A DNA stretch of 64,000 nucleotides from contig JAEQBH010002439.1 of the NCBI GenBank assembly GCA_016808115.1, positions 744,001-808,000 on the forward strand, in the 5' to 3' direction. The translations under genes were made by a program, and so were the position numbers. The stretch comes from Tetrastigma voinierianum (lineage: Eukaryota > Streptophyta > Magnoliopsida > Vitales > Vitaceae). Under the pieces are notes generated by a model. It had not been told where the DNA came from, did no database searches, and saw only the letters and a list, made by a program, of their open reading frames with translations. Below are positions 20,922 to 33,345 of this stretch, piece after piece; the first letter of the stretch is position 1, and every line of letters starts with the position of its first letter.

Positions 20922-23436
20922 TGTAACACCTAAAGCCTAAAATTACATAATGTTTTTATTATATATTCAGTATGAATTGAACCAACCTTGGAGTTTTTAG
21001 GTAGCGGTAAATTGTGAAATGTAAAATGAATATGTGAGCATATGATTAAATGTTATATGTTAAAATGAGAAATTGATTGAACCCGGAAATAAACCCAAGT
21101 GTAAAAAGGGCAAATTTGGAATTGGTAAAATGAGGACCTAAGGGTCATGAATAGAATAAGCTTAAATGCTAAAGTGAATTAAATGATAAATGAAAGTGAA
21201 ATGAAGACCAAAAAGGAGAAAAATGAGAAATGAAATTTGTGTGTAGGCCAAACATGGCCTTACACTTAATTGGGGTTTAAACACCAAATTTTGGTATAGG
21301 AAGCTCATTTTGAGCAAATTTTATTTTTGGGAGAGAAAGAGAGGAGAAAAGGGGAGAAGAGTTAGGGCTTGAAGAAGATCAAGTTTTAGTTGGGTTTCTT
21401 CCCATTTTCTTACTCCTTTGTGATCATGACTTTCAGTAAATTTGAAGAGGCTAAAGGTAGAAAACAAAACCTAACTTCTTCTTTTGTGATTTTGATTTTG
21501 GGGAAAAGCCTAACTTAAGAAAATGGGTTTTATTGGTGTTAAACCACTTTTGGAGTTTTGGGTGGATTCATAATTGGGTTTTGATGTAGGAAGGATTTGA
21601 GGAGGTTTATTGGAAAAAATTAAGGTGAAGTAAGCCAGATCATATTCTGGAAAGATATAAAAAATTTGCCAGATACCCAGTTGGTACCAGATACCATTAT
21701 CTGGAGGGGTGACTTGTTTGAGTGTAAAAAGGGTGGAATCATGACCTTGTGATGAAGGACTAGATGCAGGTGCGGGTGAAGTGGTCCTGATCTTCCAACA
21801 ACCTGATTTTGTACCTTATGTATTAAGTCTCGTATTCGTACACCAATTTTTTAGGGACCTTAGTAAAGGTTTAATGGGGGTTCATATAAGAGTGTACGAG
21901 GAGAAGCGTCTGTACCTCATTTGCCTCGGCGAAGCGGAGTGTGGGCATAGTGTCTTAACCCGAAACCGTTAACGAATATTAATTATCAGTCTAAAATGTA
22001 TATGGTGACATCCACTAGAATGGCGTAATTGTTATTGGCTAGGGCGAGTGAGGATCCTGCCTAACCTAGGACCAAGATCGAAGGAAAGGAAACGAACTCT
22101 GACTTGAGTTTAGTTCTTGGATATATTAGATTCAAAGTAGTAATTAAGTTCTTTGTTCACAGAAATTATATTCATATTTAGTGTTTATTAATTACTAAAT
22201 AAACCTGAGGCCAAATTATATGGAATGAGTATATCCTTGAAATGATATTAAATGCATATAGTTTAATGTGATGTTTGAAATGTTTGACAATTAAATGCCG
22301 CGTGAGTGATTAAATTGGTATAAGCGAATTGAGTGATCGCCTGACATCTTGAATTGAATCGATATGCCCGAATGACCAGCGCGGCGGTATGCGCGATCGA
22401 CATCCATCATGAAGTTAAACGAAATTGTTCAATGTCCATGGCGAGATGCGCAATGGCATCGTCATGATGTATAGCATTAAAATGTCCGCCGGTGAGATGC
22501 ACCATCGGCATCCGTTATGATGGGAGACGAGAAATTGTTAAATGTGTAAGGACATTACGAATGAATAAAGGGCCCGGGGATTCACGAGCGTAATCGTCAT
22601 GAATGTGAATTGTAGAATAAAGTTAAATAACAAGCATTGAGTGTAATGAGATTTATGCTTCAATACATCCTTGGGAGTATATGTTTGAATCTCATGATTT
22701 GGGTCTAAATCGGTGGTTGCATGTGAAAATGCATTTGATATGATAAGTGATTTATAAAAATGAAAGCATATGAAAATACACATTTTTTGATATGATGATG
22801 AGATTTGTAAGAAGAGTGAAAACATGAGCCAGACAACATGACCTGGTTTGATATAAGAGGCATGGTTACATGACAAATGCGTAATAGTGTTAAAGCGAAA
22901 ATTGGAATATAAGCGTATATAGAACCACTAAGCATGAAATGCTTAATGTATAGTTTTATCTATGCCGGGGTTAGTCAAGCGAGAAAGAAGGCAGATCGAG
23001 CGCGAGTCATAGAGATTTGCGGTGTATAAGTATATACCCTAGGTCATGTATATCATTTCTTTTGAACATGTGATATTTTGAGAACAAAGAGTTAATATAA
23101 ACTTGATCTATTTTGTATATCATTTGTAAGGCATGATATGCCATTTTGTAAACGTATTGTATAAGGTAAATGTTTATAGGCACACCATTTGAAATACTTA
23201 GCGTAATTGAAAACTCTATAACGAAATGACATAAATAAATGTTTTTGATAAGATAAATGAAAACGGTAGGAGTAAACCAGGCTCCGGTTCAGATCCGCCA
23301 TTTAGGTCGGGGCGGGAATTCGGGTCTCGACACTTTTGAAAATAAATAAATAAATAAAAAGTAAATAAAAAGAATTAAACGAGCATCCCGGAACCGGTTC
23401 GGATCTGCCAATGGTCGGATAGGAAGAGATACTACA
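20922..23436 (+). repeat. 3' LTR of element K
   Basis: 2.5 kb, from TGTAACACC to ATACTACA, aligned with LTR1. Differences include many short deletions and loss of most GGTACC palindromes. Immediately after it the LTR of element A resumes. Confidence 0.85.
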
Positions 23437-24607
23437 GGCGTTTCCTTCAGTACAATATAATCTAACCTTAATTTTGTTTGGATGAAAACTAAGAGTGATG
23501 TGTTGTTGAACCTAGTTATGAAGAAAAATCAAAATTTGCAAGGAATCTAGGGTTTTTGATTTCACCTAAGTTAATCATAATGCCTAAGGCTTGATTCAAT
23601 CCTAAAGCGACAAATTCATATATTTAATGTCGATTAGTCCTCTTATAGTGTTGATCTCTCTCAATGTCTCAACATCCTATCCTCATAGACTAGGTTGGTG
23701 CATCTCTGCTTCTAACCCTAAATCTACTAGAAGCATTATTGTTTGGCTAATCTCATGACCACGAGGGAGTCATGCATATCTCTAGGCTATGATCATCCCC
23801 CGCTTCTATATTCCTGATCCCATTCTCCTATCTCATCTCGGTCTCAATTTGAATGTAAAATAATGCAAATAGTGATCAATTTCCCATAAGCATTAAGAAC
23901 ATAATAAAATACTCAATATATAATGAAATTGTATTGAAAGATTGAAATCAAATCTATAAATATGTTAAAATTTAGTCATAATACAAGATCGAACATAGTG
24001 ACAAATACAAACAAAATATAAAATGGCGGGAGGTGTTCCAGTGATCTCGCCTCTGAGTTCCTCGATCTCTCTTCGCATACTAGTCTCTCTCTGGGTTTAT
24101 ACAGTAATCTCTATTTTGTAGATGTGTGAATCAGACGATATAGGTGACTGATTGGATAGAGTGTGTGCTGTAATGTTATCATTCGATGACAAGTACTGTT
24201 CTCTGCCGCCACTGTTCTCTCGATCTTACCAGGGTGTCTTTCTCACTGGATCCGTAGACCAATCTGAATATGTGATTTCGCTATTGCCTCGATTCAATAA
24301 ATCGATACAGTGCAAAGATGAGTCCATTCAGGTCATTTGTCAATTACCTCTCATTCTCTTCTAATACTAAATTTGTCATACCATTCTGACATAATCTATA
24401 TCCTAAACCTAAGATCTTTATCTTTGCTCACTGGTATAAAATCTTTGCTAATTGCACCCTATTTCCTGCAAAATCACATAAACTTTCAGACTATTCGTTA
24501 TGCGCTTAGGAACTAATAGCATTGCTAAATCAAAGGATATGTGGTGATAAGTACTCAATTTTGGCTCTAAATATGCATGTAAAAACACATAATTTGAGCA
24601 CTCATCA
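23437..24607 (-). repeat. 3' LTR of element A, inner segment
   Basis: It continues the LTR broken at 15292 and matches 36480-37919 (ctaattttgtttggatg, gcttgattcaatcctaaagcg, cctcttatagtgttgatctc). It lacks the GAA microsatellite of the other copy. On the minus strand it begins TGATGAGTGCTC. Confidence 0.83.
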
Positions 24608-24618
24608 CAACCCCAACC
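24608..24618 (-). other. Polypurine tract of element A
   Basis: The minus strand reads ggttggggttg just before the LTR start TGATGAG. Confidence 0.7.
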
Positions 24619-25268
24619 AGCTCATTGCTAGTCCCTTAGCAATGTTAGAGCGAAAAATGTGACATGATCTGAGTATGAGTCTTTTGCGTGTACAAAATTA
24701 ATTTATCTCTTTACATGCAGTTGGAAGTGGAACCCATAGCTTTTTCAAGAATTAATGAAGGTCACTTGATTGAGTGTAGATTTCTCCTTAGAATCTTGTT
24801 AGGTTTAGTATCTCTAATGTACGAAGTCCCTCATGAAGAGGCAAACAAGGCATCATTGCCCCCAAGTCTTCACTAAAATTTTCCATACCGACCTTGAAGT
24901 TAGTGTATCTAGCTCCCACGCATAGGCAAAGGACCAATCTCCCCCCAACTAGACTCAACTCACTCAAGCAATAAGTGATGACAAAGGTAGGCTAAGAATG
25001 CACCCTTTTTATTTCATACTCCTAACTAGGCAACAAGATGTAATGCTAGAGTCTGAAAATTAATAAATGGTAGGATCCTTTGGTGACCCCCTACCAGTTG
25101 GTTAAGAACATCAAGCATTAAGTTCCCCTCGAACATCACCCTAAACACTCAGAAAAAAAAACAAAGTGCCTACTTGTGGAACTAACCCATCTTATATCCT
25201 ATATAGCGAGCAGTGAAGTCAATAACTCTCAACTAGCTAGCTTAGGGCATAAGGTTTTGAAAGGCCTT
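24619..25268 (-). other. Element A 3' non-coding region, first part
   Basis: No gene is seen. The stretch 25060-25190, read on the minus strand, matches 29895-30020 of element E (tgttcgaggggaact, cttaaccaact, gtcaccaa), showing A and E share their 3' untranslated module. It is cut at 25268 by E. Confidence 0.6.
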
Positions 25269-26844
25269 TGATGAATATATATTATACTCATTTTATCCCT
25301 ATGTTTTGCTTAGATTTTTAGTATTTTTATTATATAAATAAGTGATATAATGCTCTAAATGTTCAATTTTGTGATTAAGTTAACCATGAAGCAATAAGGA
25401 GCAAAAACAAAGAGATAAAGCCCAAAAATTAGCAAACTACACATGCAGTCAGTAGCTATTGTGTTTTGATATTTTTATCTGGATGATGATCGTAAATGGC
25501 CAAACTATTTATATTTATGAATATGAGACTTCCCAATATTTCCAAAGAGACCTTATTCACTCAATTTGGACTTCAAATGATCAAGTTATGCCTCTTGGAA
25601 GTTGAAGGGGAAGAAGATGGACTTTCAAGGTGTGAGTTGAAGAATTTTGTAAATTAAGTCTTTATCATCATTTTCTAATTATTCTTTCTAATATATCTAT
25701 ATTATACTCTCTTTAAGATTTCCATGAGTCTGACATCACCCAAATCAAAGTTCAAACGACAAAGTTATGGCGCGAGAAGTTAGTGCGAAATAGAGGTGCT
25801 ATAATTGACGTCGACGTGGCAGCAAGCCTTAAAACGCTGTAGCCCAACATTGTGACGTTCGGGGTTGGTTTTGGGTGGATTTTCAGTCCATTTTCCTATA
25901 ATTGATAGTTTTAAAGCTTCAAATCCTAGAAACACAAAGGATGACGAATTTGTGGGTTTCCTAGGTAGAAACACCCTAGGAACCAAGTCTTTTGAAGATG
26001 AGCAATTTGAAGAAGAAGAAGGAAGATTGAAAAGGAGATTTGGGCTTTCATCATCCAATTAGTTTATTTCTTCTTATTTTTATGTTTTCCCTCACTTTTA
26101 TGGTTGTATCTCTCGTCATCATGAACTAATTTTGTTTTCTAGGGTTTTAGATTTAGTTTGGTCCTGATTTATGTATTTGAACATTGATTTACTTTCTATT
26201 TGATATTTGAAGCACATTTCTATTAAATGCCCTATGCTATTCTTCATTACATGTTGATGTTTGTATACCATTGTCATGCTTGTGGTACAATTCAAGATTT
26301 GAGAAATGAGAATTGAATTAAACATGTGTAGGGCATCACATTTCACCATTGACAAGATATTCTCATGGGTTATGTGTTGTAATTTAGGCTTCTTGGGTTT
26401 ATTACGCTCTTAGGGCTTTGGGGTTGAGTAGAGACGCAAAATACCTAATTTCTATGGGTAGAATGTGAGTTATCGAGAGAGATTCACATATTATAAGTGA
26501 GGCTTATATTAATAGAGTGATTGAGAGTATATCAATTGGGGTAAATTGAACTAGAATGCATAAGGATTAACCAAATGACATCTAAACCCTAGGTTTTCCA
26601 TCTTTCATTTCACCCCATTCACATGTTAGTTTAGAATTTAAGTTCTTTAGTTGTTTTCTTTGTCATTTTCACCTTAATTCTATCATCCAGATAAAGTTAG
26701 GATTACCCAATTTCAGTACTTAGTAACCTAATTTCCGTGGGAGCGATACTTTACTTACTTCTATATTACTTGATGCGACGCGTGCACTTGCACAAATAGG
26801 CATTTTATCACATTTTATATTTCACACATGCTACGAGCCTATCA
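25269..26844 (+). repeat. 5' LTR of element E
   Basis: It begins TGATGAATATA and ends GCCTATCA, and aligns with 30431-31951 throughout. It contains the tgcacttgcac words near its end, shared with D and L. The open frames at 25780-26058 and 25865-26062 are LTR sequence, not genes. Confidence 0.83.
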
Positions 26845-26850
26845 AGTTTT

Positions 26851-26867
26851 TGGCGCGTTGTCAAGGA
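26851..26867 (+). other. Primer-binding site of element E
   Basis: It reads tggcgcgttgtcaagga, six bases after the LTR. This is the TGGCGCCGTTGTC-type primer site with a base lost. Confidence 0.75.
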
Positions 26868-26989
26868 TTAGGCATTTTTACTAATATTTTTGGATACTTC
26901 TTTTGTTTGTTTTCTTTTATTTTAGTAGTATATACTTATTTCCACTTTTGTCTATTTTACTTTTGATTTTTCTCTTTGTTTTTGTATGG

Positions 26990-28139
26990 TTATTTCACTA
27001 TGGATCCTTTCAAGGGGTAAACTAAAATATCCTCTTTAATCACCAGCGAATTAGAATGAGCAAATGACCAATGAGCATCATGAAAAGAGTGTAAATCAAG
27101 TGAGGAATCAAGTGTGGCAACCATATGAGTTGATGGATTATGCTCGATAATTACTCCATGCTTGATCAATCTCATAGGCACGGATGGAGCCACCACCCAA
27201 ACCTCATGGAATACAAGCTACACCACTCCTCCAAACTCCACAAGTCCAAAGATCAAGCAGAGAAAGCGTGACTGAATTAGCAAGAAGTCAAGCTAATTTG
27301 ACCATGGCACAAGTTGAATTTTCAAGATCAATGGCTGAAATGGACTATTCTCAAGTTGTGTTGCCTAGTTTTTTTTTTTTTATCGAAATGAGAAAAATCA
27401 ACCTCCACATGAGAGAATGATAAAGTTAGAGGCAACCATGACTGAATTAGAAAGAGTTCATGATGAATGGGCAACATCTCAAGTGATTCATAGTGACAAG
27501 AAGTGCTCATTATTCAATAGCCTTTGCCGATTCGAGGCTTGTAAGAAGAGATGGCTCAGCCCGTCTTGTACTCAACTTATTTGAGAGAGAACAGCCTAAA
27601 CAAGAGAAGAGTATAGTATACAAAATTAGTGGCCAAATACATGGAAGGAACAAGAGAATATAGCTACAATGTCATTTTGAAGGACAACATGAGGCTTGCC
27701 ATCCAATCTTGAGGTGATTAAAGAAGAAGAAAACTTGAGCTACAATGAAGAAATCACCTCAAAAGGTAATGAAGAACTTGAGAAGTTTCAAAAAGTGGGA
27801 AATGATGCACAAACTTTAGAAACCTTAGTTGTGAAGGAAGATGAGCCAACTTCTTCGGAATCACATGAAAAGATAAAAGATGAAGTTGTAAAGACTATTC
27901 CGGAGATGGCTCCATGGGGTGAGATGCATAAGGAATTGAAAATTGAGGAAGTAACCCTTACACTCAAGGTGGAGGAGTGTACTATTAAGTTGTTTAAGGA
28001 AATGGAAGCCACCATTGTGAACCAAAAAATGAAAATAAAAATAATGATCTTCAGGCTATATGCCCCGAGATGCTATTGGGCCGCAAACTTTGGTTCCACA
28101 AGAGCAGAGGATGGAGTGGGAGTGCCAACATATATGTAG
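26990..28139 (+). pseudogene. Element E gag-like coding remnants
   Basis: Several plus-strand frames are open: 27184-27420, then shifted frames, then 27696-28139 (147 codons, very rich in Glu and Lys, starting MPSNLEVIKEEENLS). The stretch agaagagatggctca at about 27545 is identical to element A at 33322-33336 (minus strand), and both encode RRDGSxR. This shows A and E carry the same protein module. Domain identity beyond Gag-like is not recognisable. Charge-rich composition and the position after the primer site suggest the C-terminal part of a Tat Gag. Confidence 0.55.
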
Positions 28140-30418
28140 TTAGGTGAGTCAAACTGGACTCTACAAAAGCGGGCTGGCTTAGTAATTTTTCTTTTCCCTT
28201 TTCCATTTCTTAGTTAGTTTTGAGTTTTTTTTAGATAATTGTTCTTGCTTGATCTTGCGTTTCTGAGTGTTAATTTTAGTTTGGAGTTAGAAGTTGGTAA
28301 TGGAGATGGAGAATCTTGAAAAATGGAAGTTTATAGCATCTTAGAGGGTTGAAGAACAAAATTTTGAACAAGAAAATCAATTTCAGCATCCTTCCTCATT
28401 TCATTCCATATATTCTTCCTATTTTGAAGCATCTTTTCATTTGGAACTAAAGCCTAATCCCTCTTAAAACCTTTGCCTCTTTTAGAAACCATTTCAAACC
28501 TTCTCCACCCCCCTTTCCTTCCCTCCAATTTCATTTTGAAATCCATACCCATTTCTCTCTACAAAAACCACAAAGCTTTCCAACCTATCCCCCAGTCTCT
28601 CCATGTCTCTTAGTTCGCCCCTAAACCTCTACTTTCATGCTCTTGAAAGACAAATTTTGAATTTTTATGTAGGTTGGAAGTTCCTTGTACTAGATATGGA
28701 GTTGAAGTCATGTCTCAAATCTTTACACTTGGTTGGTTGTATATGAAATGGAGCTCGACTTTAGGTTTGAGATTTGGGTGAATAAAACAGATTAGTGTTT
28801 CGAAGATTGAATGTTGTTGATATTGTTTTCTGGGAGCTAAGAGCTCTCACCTCTTGTAGCTTGACAGCCATCAAGGGTATGGATGTCATGAACAAGTAAG
28901 AAAAATATGCACGCAAGGTGTTTGACAAAATGTCCAAGCAAAGTTCAAGCCTCAAGATTGATACAAAAGGAGTTCCCTAGCATTCTTTGGTAAAGCATCA
29001 TTCTTATACGTGAATTTGGGAGTATTTAGAGCATCATGTCTATAGAAATTATGATTAAAAGATTAGGATACGGGTGTTGGTTATGCTATGTTATGGTAAG
29101 CCATTGTTGTGAAAGTGAAGAGAGTTGGTTATGGAAATTGTTAAGGGTCAATGGTTGTGATGTTCTCGGAGCATGGACGATATTTGGTTGAAGAATCAAG
29201 ATCATCAAGAAAGGGGTTGTGAGTGTCAAGAGAAGAGTTTGTCATGTTGTGCTTTACTTTTGGAAGATTGTGTACTCATTGCACATTTCAAGCTTTATGG
29301 AGACAAAAGACACAACTTGCATGTCACAAGCAAGCCAATATTCATTAGAGCTACTTCTTGAGGCTTGATCACCCTCACGGGAGTACTTGTTATAATTTTT
29401 TTTTTTCAAAAATCCAACTTTTGTATCTCTTTACTTGTTTTAGTTATTTCTTTTTATTTTTTTGGTTGTTAGTTGCATGTGTTTTCTTTCTTTCTTTTGT
29501 TTATTCTATGTCTCATATGAGTTGAGTTGGTGCTTAGTAATTGTTTTGAGAATGCATTAGTTTTATGCTTAAATTGTTTTCTTAGTCAAATTTGGGATAC
29601 CTTTGCATTTCTTTGATCTAGGACTTGAGTGTATCTTTTGGTTATGGGAAGCTTGGCTTGAATAGCCCCCTTGTTTACAAGAAATCATTTCTTTAACTAA
29701 AACTCCCCCATGCACACACCTGAGTCTCATTTATACACTTTGGCTCTGCCTCATATAAATTGAACTTACCTTCAGAGACCTTAACTTCTATAGTGATGGG
29801 ACACCTCAATTAAGAGGATTTCCAATGTGCCCCAACCAAAAAGAAAGAAAAAGAAAAACAAAAGAACAAGAAAAAAAAAGAAACAAATAAGTGAGTTTAC
29901 TCATAAGTAGGTGCTTTGGTTTTTAGTAGAGTGTTCGAGGTGAAGTTCGAGGGGAACTAAATGCCCAGTGCCCTTAACCAACTTGTGGGGAGTCACCAAT
30001 GGATCCCCATTACATGGAAACTTTTCTAAAACTTCTTAGCATTGCTTCCCACTTTTTAGTTTTAGTTGTTGAATAAAATATGTGTTCTTATCATGTTTTA
30101 AATATTATTTAAAACCTCATTGATCAGGGGTTGGTTGAAGTATTTTTTGAATATGTGATCTTTATTTGAACCCATTGTTTACAGGTCACAGATATCTGTG
30201 GGGAGCTGGGAGCAGGCTGGCTTTGTTGGTCACCGCCATTTCAATGCCTTGTCTTTTAGAGATGATAAATGTTTTGGGATCCCATTTTGGCTAACATGTT
30301 TTCTTAGAGCATTTCCAAGCTTTCTCTTAACTTGTTTCTATCACCATCCTCATACTCATATCCATCTTAGTGTCGTGTTTTTATGGTTGTGTCTTGCTTG
30401 AAGACAAGTAAGGATTTA
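28140..30418 (+). other. Element E long non-coding interior
   Basis: No pol motif or other domain can be read on either strand. The segment 29820-29885 is A-rich with aaag repeats, and 29895-30020 matches the 3' module of element A. Short open frames (for example 29173-29361) have no support. Confidence 0.5.
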
Positions 30419-30430
30419 AGTTTGGGGGTG
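30419..30430 (+). other. Polypurine tract of element E
   Basis: agtttgggggtg precedes LTR2 (TGATGAG), closely matching the tracts of A and B. Confidence 0.75.
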
Positions 30431-31951
30431 TGATGAGTATATATTATACTCATTTTATCATGTCTATTTAGAGTTTTAGTTGTTTTATTGTAATAAGTGA
30501 TCTAATGCTCTAAATGTTCAATTTTAATGATTAGGTCAACCATGAGGCCTGGGCAAAACAAAGATAAGCCCAAAAATCATCAAACTACATATAGCGGCAA
30601 CTATTGTTTTTAGGTTTCGCTGCAAGATGGTCAAATGGCTACAATATTTATATGGATGGTTATGAGACTTCCTAATCTTTCCAAAGAGACCTTATTCACT
30701 CAATTTGAACTTCAAATGATCAAGTTATGACTCTTGGAAATTGAAGGAAGAAGAGAAGAGAGCCTAAAAGTGACAAGTTTGATCATTTTGTAAATTCAGT
30801 CTTTATCATCATTTCTGAAGTGTTCTTTCTAGCCATATCTAGATTTTACACTCTCTAAAATTTCCAAAGAGTCTAAGATCACCCAAATCAAAGTTCTGTA
30901 GTGACGTTGCAACGTCGGGAACCAATGTCGTGATGTGGCAGCAAGTGTTAAAACGCCGCAGCCAGACGTCATAACGTCGCAATGTTCGGGGTTGGTTTTA
31001 GGTGGATTTTGAGCCCATAATTGATATTTTAAAGCCTTAAACCTAGAAGTAAAGGAGGTGATTTGTGGGTTTCCTAGATTGGAAACACCTTAGGGACCAA
31101 GTCTTTTGAAGATGAACAATTTGAAGAAGAAGAAAAAGGAATATTGAAGAGGAGATTTGGGCTTTCATCATCCAATTAGTTCATTTCTTCTTCTTTTTAT
31201 GTTTTCCCTCACTTCTATGGTTGTATGTCTCATCATCATGAACAAATTTCGTTTTCTAGGGTTTTAGATTTAGTTTGGTCATGATTTATGTATTTAAACA
31301 TTGATTTACTTTCTATTTGATATTTAAAGCACATTTGGTCATCTATTCTATTATTCATTGTATTAATGTTTGTACACCATTGACGTAGCATTTGTTCAAT
31401 TCAAGATTTGAGAAATGAGGATTGAATTAGACATGTGTAGGGCATCACATTTCACCATTAACAAGAGATTCTCATGGGTTTTGTGTGGTAATTTAGGCTT
31501 CGTGGGTTTATAGCGCTCTTAGGGCTTTGGGGTTGAGTAGAGATGCAAAATACCTAAGTTCTATGGGTAGAATGTGAGTTATTGAGAGAGATTCACATGT
31601 GCAATAGTGAGGCTTACCATTAATAGGTGACTAGAATATCAATTGGGCTAAATTGAACTATAATGCATAAGGATTAACTAAATGATATCTAAACCCTAGG
31701 TTTTCCATCTTTCATTTCACCCCATTCACATGTTAGTTTAGGATTTTAGTTCTTTAGTTGTTTTATTTGTCATTTTCACCTTAATTCCACTATCTAAATA
31801 AAGTTAGGATAACCCAATTTCAGTACTTAGTAACCTAATCTCCGTGAGAATGATACTTTACTTACTTCTATATTACTTGATGCGATGCGTGCACTTGAGC
31901 ACATAGGCACTTTATCACATTTTATATTTCACATATGCTACACGCCTATCA
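30431..31951 (+). repeat. 3' LTR of element E
   Basis: It matches LTR1 and begins TGATGAGTATA. It carries CG-rich words (gacgttgcaacgtcg at 30902-30916, gtcgtgatgtgg, gacgtcataacgtcgcaa) that are more decayed in LTR1. Confidence 0.83.
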
Positions 31952-33345
31952 ACCTCTCAGACTGTGCTCGAGATTTCGATTGGATCAACTCACTTTATTT
32001 CGCTTTTTTTCTCTTTGCACATGTATTCTTTTCTTTCTTTTCTCTTTTTTTTTTTTTTCTTTTTTTTTTGTGGGGCTCATTGGCCCTCTTTTGAAGGTGT
32101 CCCAACACTACTAGAGCAAACAACAAATCACAATATATGGGTGTCATCCAGAAAGAGAGGTTGGTGCCAAAGAATATGTGTAGGGCCTTGATTGTTAGTA
32201 CGTGACAAGTTCTATACAGAGGTGTCAAAGTGAACATTAAGGGGACTCGGGTTACCAAGTCGCCCACAACATGAGGTCCTCAAGTATTTCAACAAAATCC
32301 AACAATATATTTCAAGAGACCCTACTAATTATATGAGCACAATGCTTCCATAAACAATTCAAATAATTGGAAAGTTTTATGTAGCTTTGTGGTTTTCCAT
32401 CACAATCCCCACCCATCCCTCCCCCCCAACCAAACTATGCATTGTCTTTAATGGAAAAATATGTAATATGTAAGAACAAAGGAGGGTTAGAGATATACCA
32501 AAATACGGTACTCTAAATTGCACTAATGTGTGCCATAGGATAAATTGCTTTTTTACCTCAATCAACTCATTTAACTCCTTGTCATCTGAATCTTCTCCTT
32601 TAATTTTCACAGTCTTTAAGAGTGACTGCAAAAATTTCGCATTTGGCTTTAAGTCACTGTGAAATTCTTGAGGTCTGTTGTCTTGAAATTTTTTGCAGTG
32701 ACATTAGAGTCACTACGAAATTTCCTAGAGGATACCCTATTGTACTGAGAAATTTTTGTAGTAACATTAGAGTTACCACAAATTTGGGTAGCAACTTTCT
32801 AACGATGTGGAATGATGGGAGTTGGTTCTATTAGAGGTGGTTCCACCACTAGACCTTTCTTGCTTTCCTCACTTGAAAGTGATGTAGAGGATTGTGCACC
32901 CCTTTATCTTTCTGAGCTGCTTTAGTTACCCCTTGTGAGGACTTCTTTTCACTTGCCTTTTCTTTCTCAACTTGAACTGATTTCTGGACTTGTTGATTCT
33001 TCCAAAGCCGCCTTAGGAATGGAATTCATGGTACATAGAGAGGTGGGTCATCTAGAAACAATTTAGACTTTGGTTTCTTCGCCTTCTCAACATATTTTTG
33101 CCCCTTTCCCTTTTTCGAAGGCAACTATAACTCTTTGATGGCATCATCGATTATTCTTATCCCCTCAGGTTCTTTGTCACTTCTCAATTTGATAGCCACA
33201 TAATGCTCCAAATCTTCTTTTACCATGTTTACCTCAAGAGTGTTAGGCGAACTCTCTAGTTGTTCCTCAAAAAACATTTTAGCCATTTGTCTTTCCTCAT
33301 TTATGATTGGGCGTGAGCATGAGCCATCTCTTCTATACTCAATTC
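31952..33345 (-). pseudogene. Element A interior with gag-like end
   Basis: A pyrimidine tract at 32010-32075 (purine-rich on the element strand) matches the equivalent tract in B. Downstream on the plus map, 33345-33125 on the minus strand is an open frame (IEYRRDGSCSRPIINEERQM, then EEQLESSPNTLEV) homologous to the E coding module. 32100-33100 has no recognisable domain. The frame is interrupted by solo LTR F at 33346. Confidence 0.55.

Larger units (their letters stand above)
15293..23436 (+). mobile_element. Element K: Tekay/Del-type chromovirus with internal deletions
   Basis: This is an 8.1 kb plus-strand element. LTR1 is 15293-17897, initiator-Met-type primer site 17904-17915, gag 18052-18740, zinc-knuckle remnant about 18940-19020, RT 19159-19960, RNase H 20088-20399, integrase C-terminus with chromodomain-like tail 20490-20880, polypurine tract 20910-20921, LTR2 20922-23436. 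Most of the protease and the integrase catalytic core are missing. It lies in the 3' LTR of element A. No clean target duplication is visible (atgct left, ggcgt right). Confidence 0.88.
25269..31951 (+). mobile_element. Element E: non-autonomous Tat/Athila-like LTR element
   Basis: This 6.7 kb element has LTRs at 25269-26844 and 30431-31951, primer site 26851-26867 and polypurine tract 30419-30430. Both LTRs start TGATGA and end CCTATCA. The internal part (3.6 kb) has gag-like fragments only and no pol motif on either strand, so it depended on another element. It sits in the internal region of A and shares coding and 3' modules with A. Flanks are gcctt and acctc, not a convincing target duplication. 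Confidence 0.83.

Noticed and set aside
15288..23441. Target duplication for element K
   Set aside because: atgct and ggcgt on the two sides do not match; I could not find a shifted version that does.
25264..31956. Target duplication for element E
   Set aside because: gcctt and acctc share only three bases.
31885..32267. Phe-rich and Lys-rich open frames
   Set aside because: They run over a T-rich tract shared by element A relatives and straddle the edge of LTR E.
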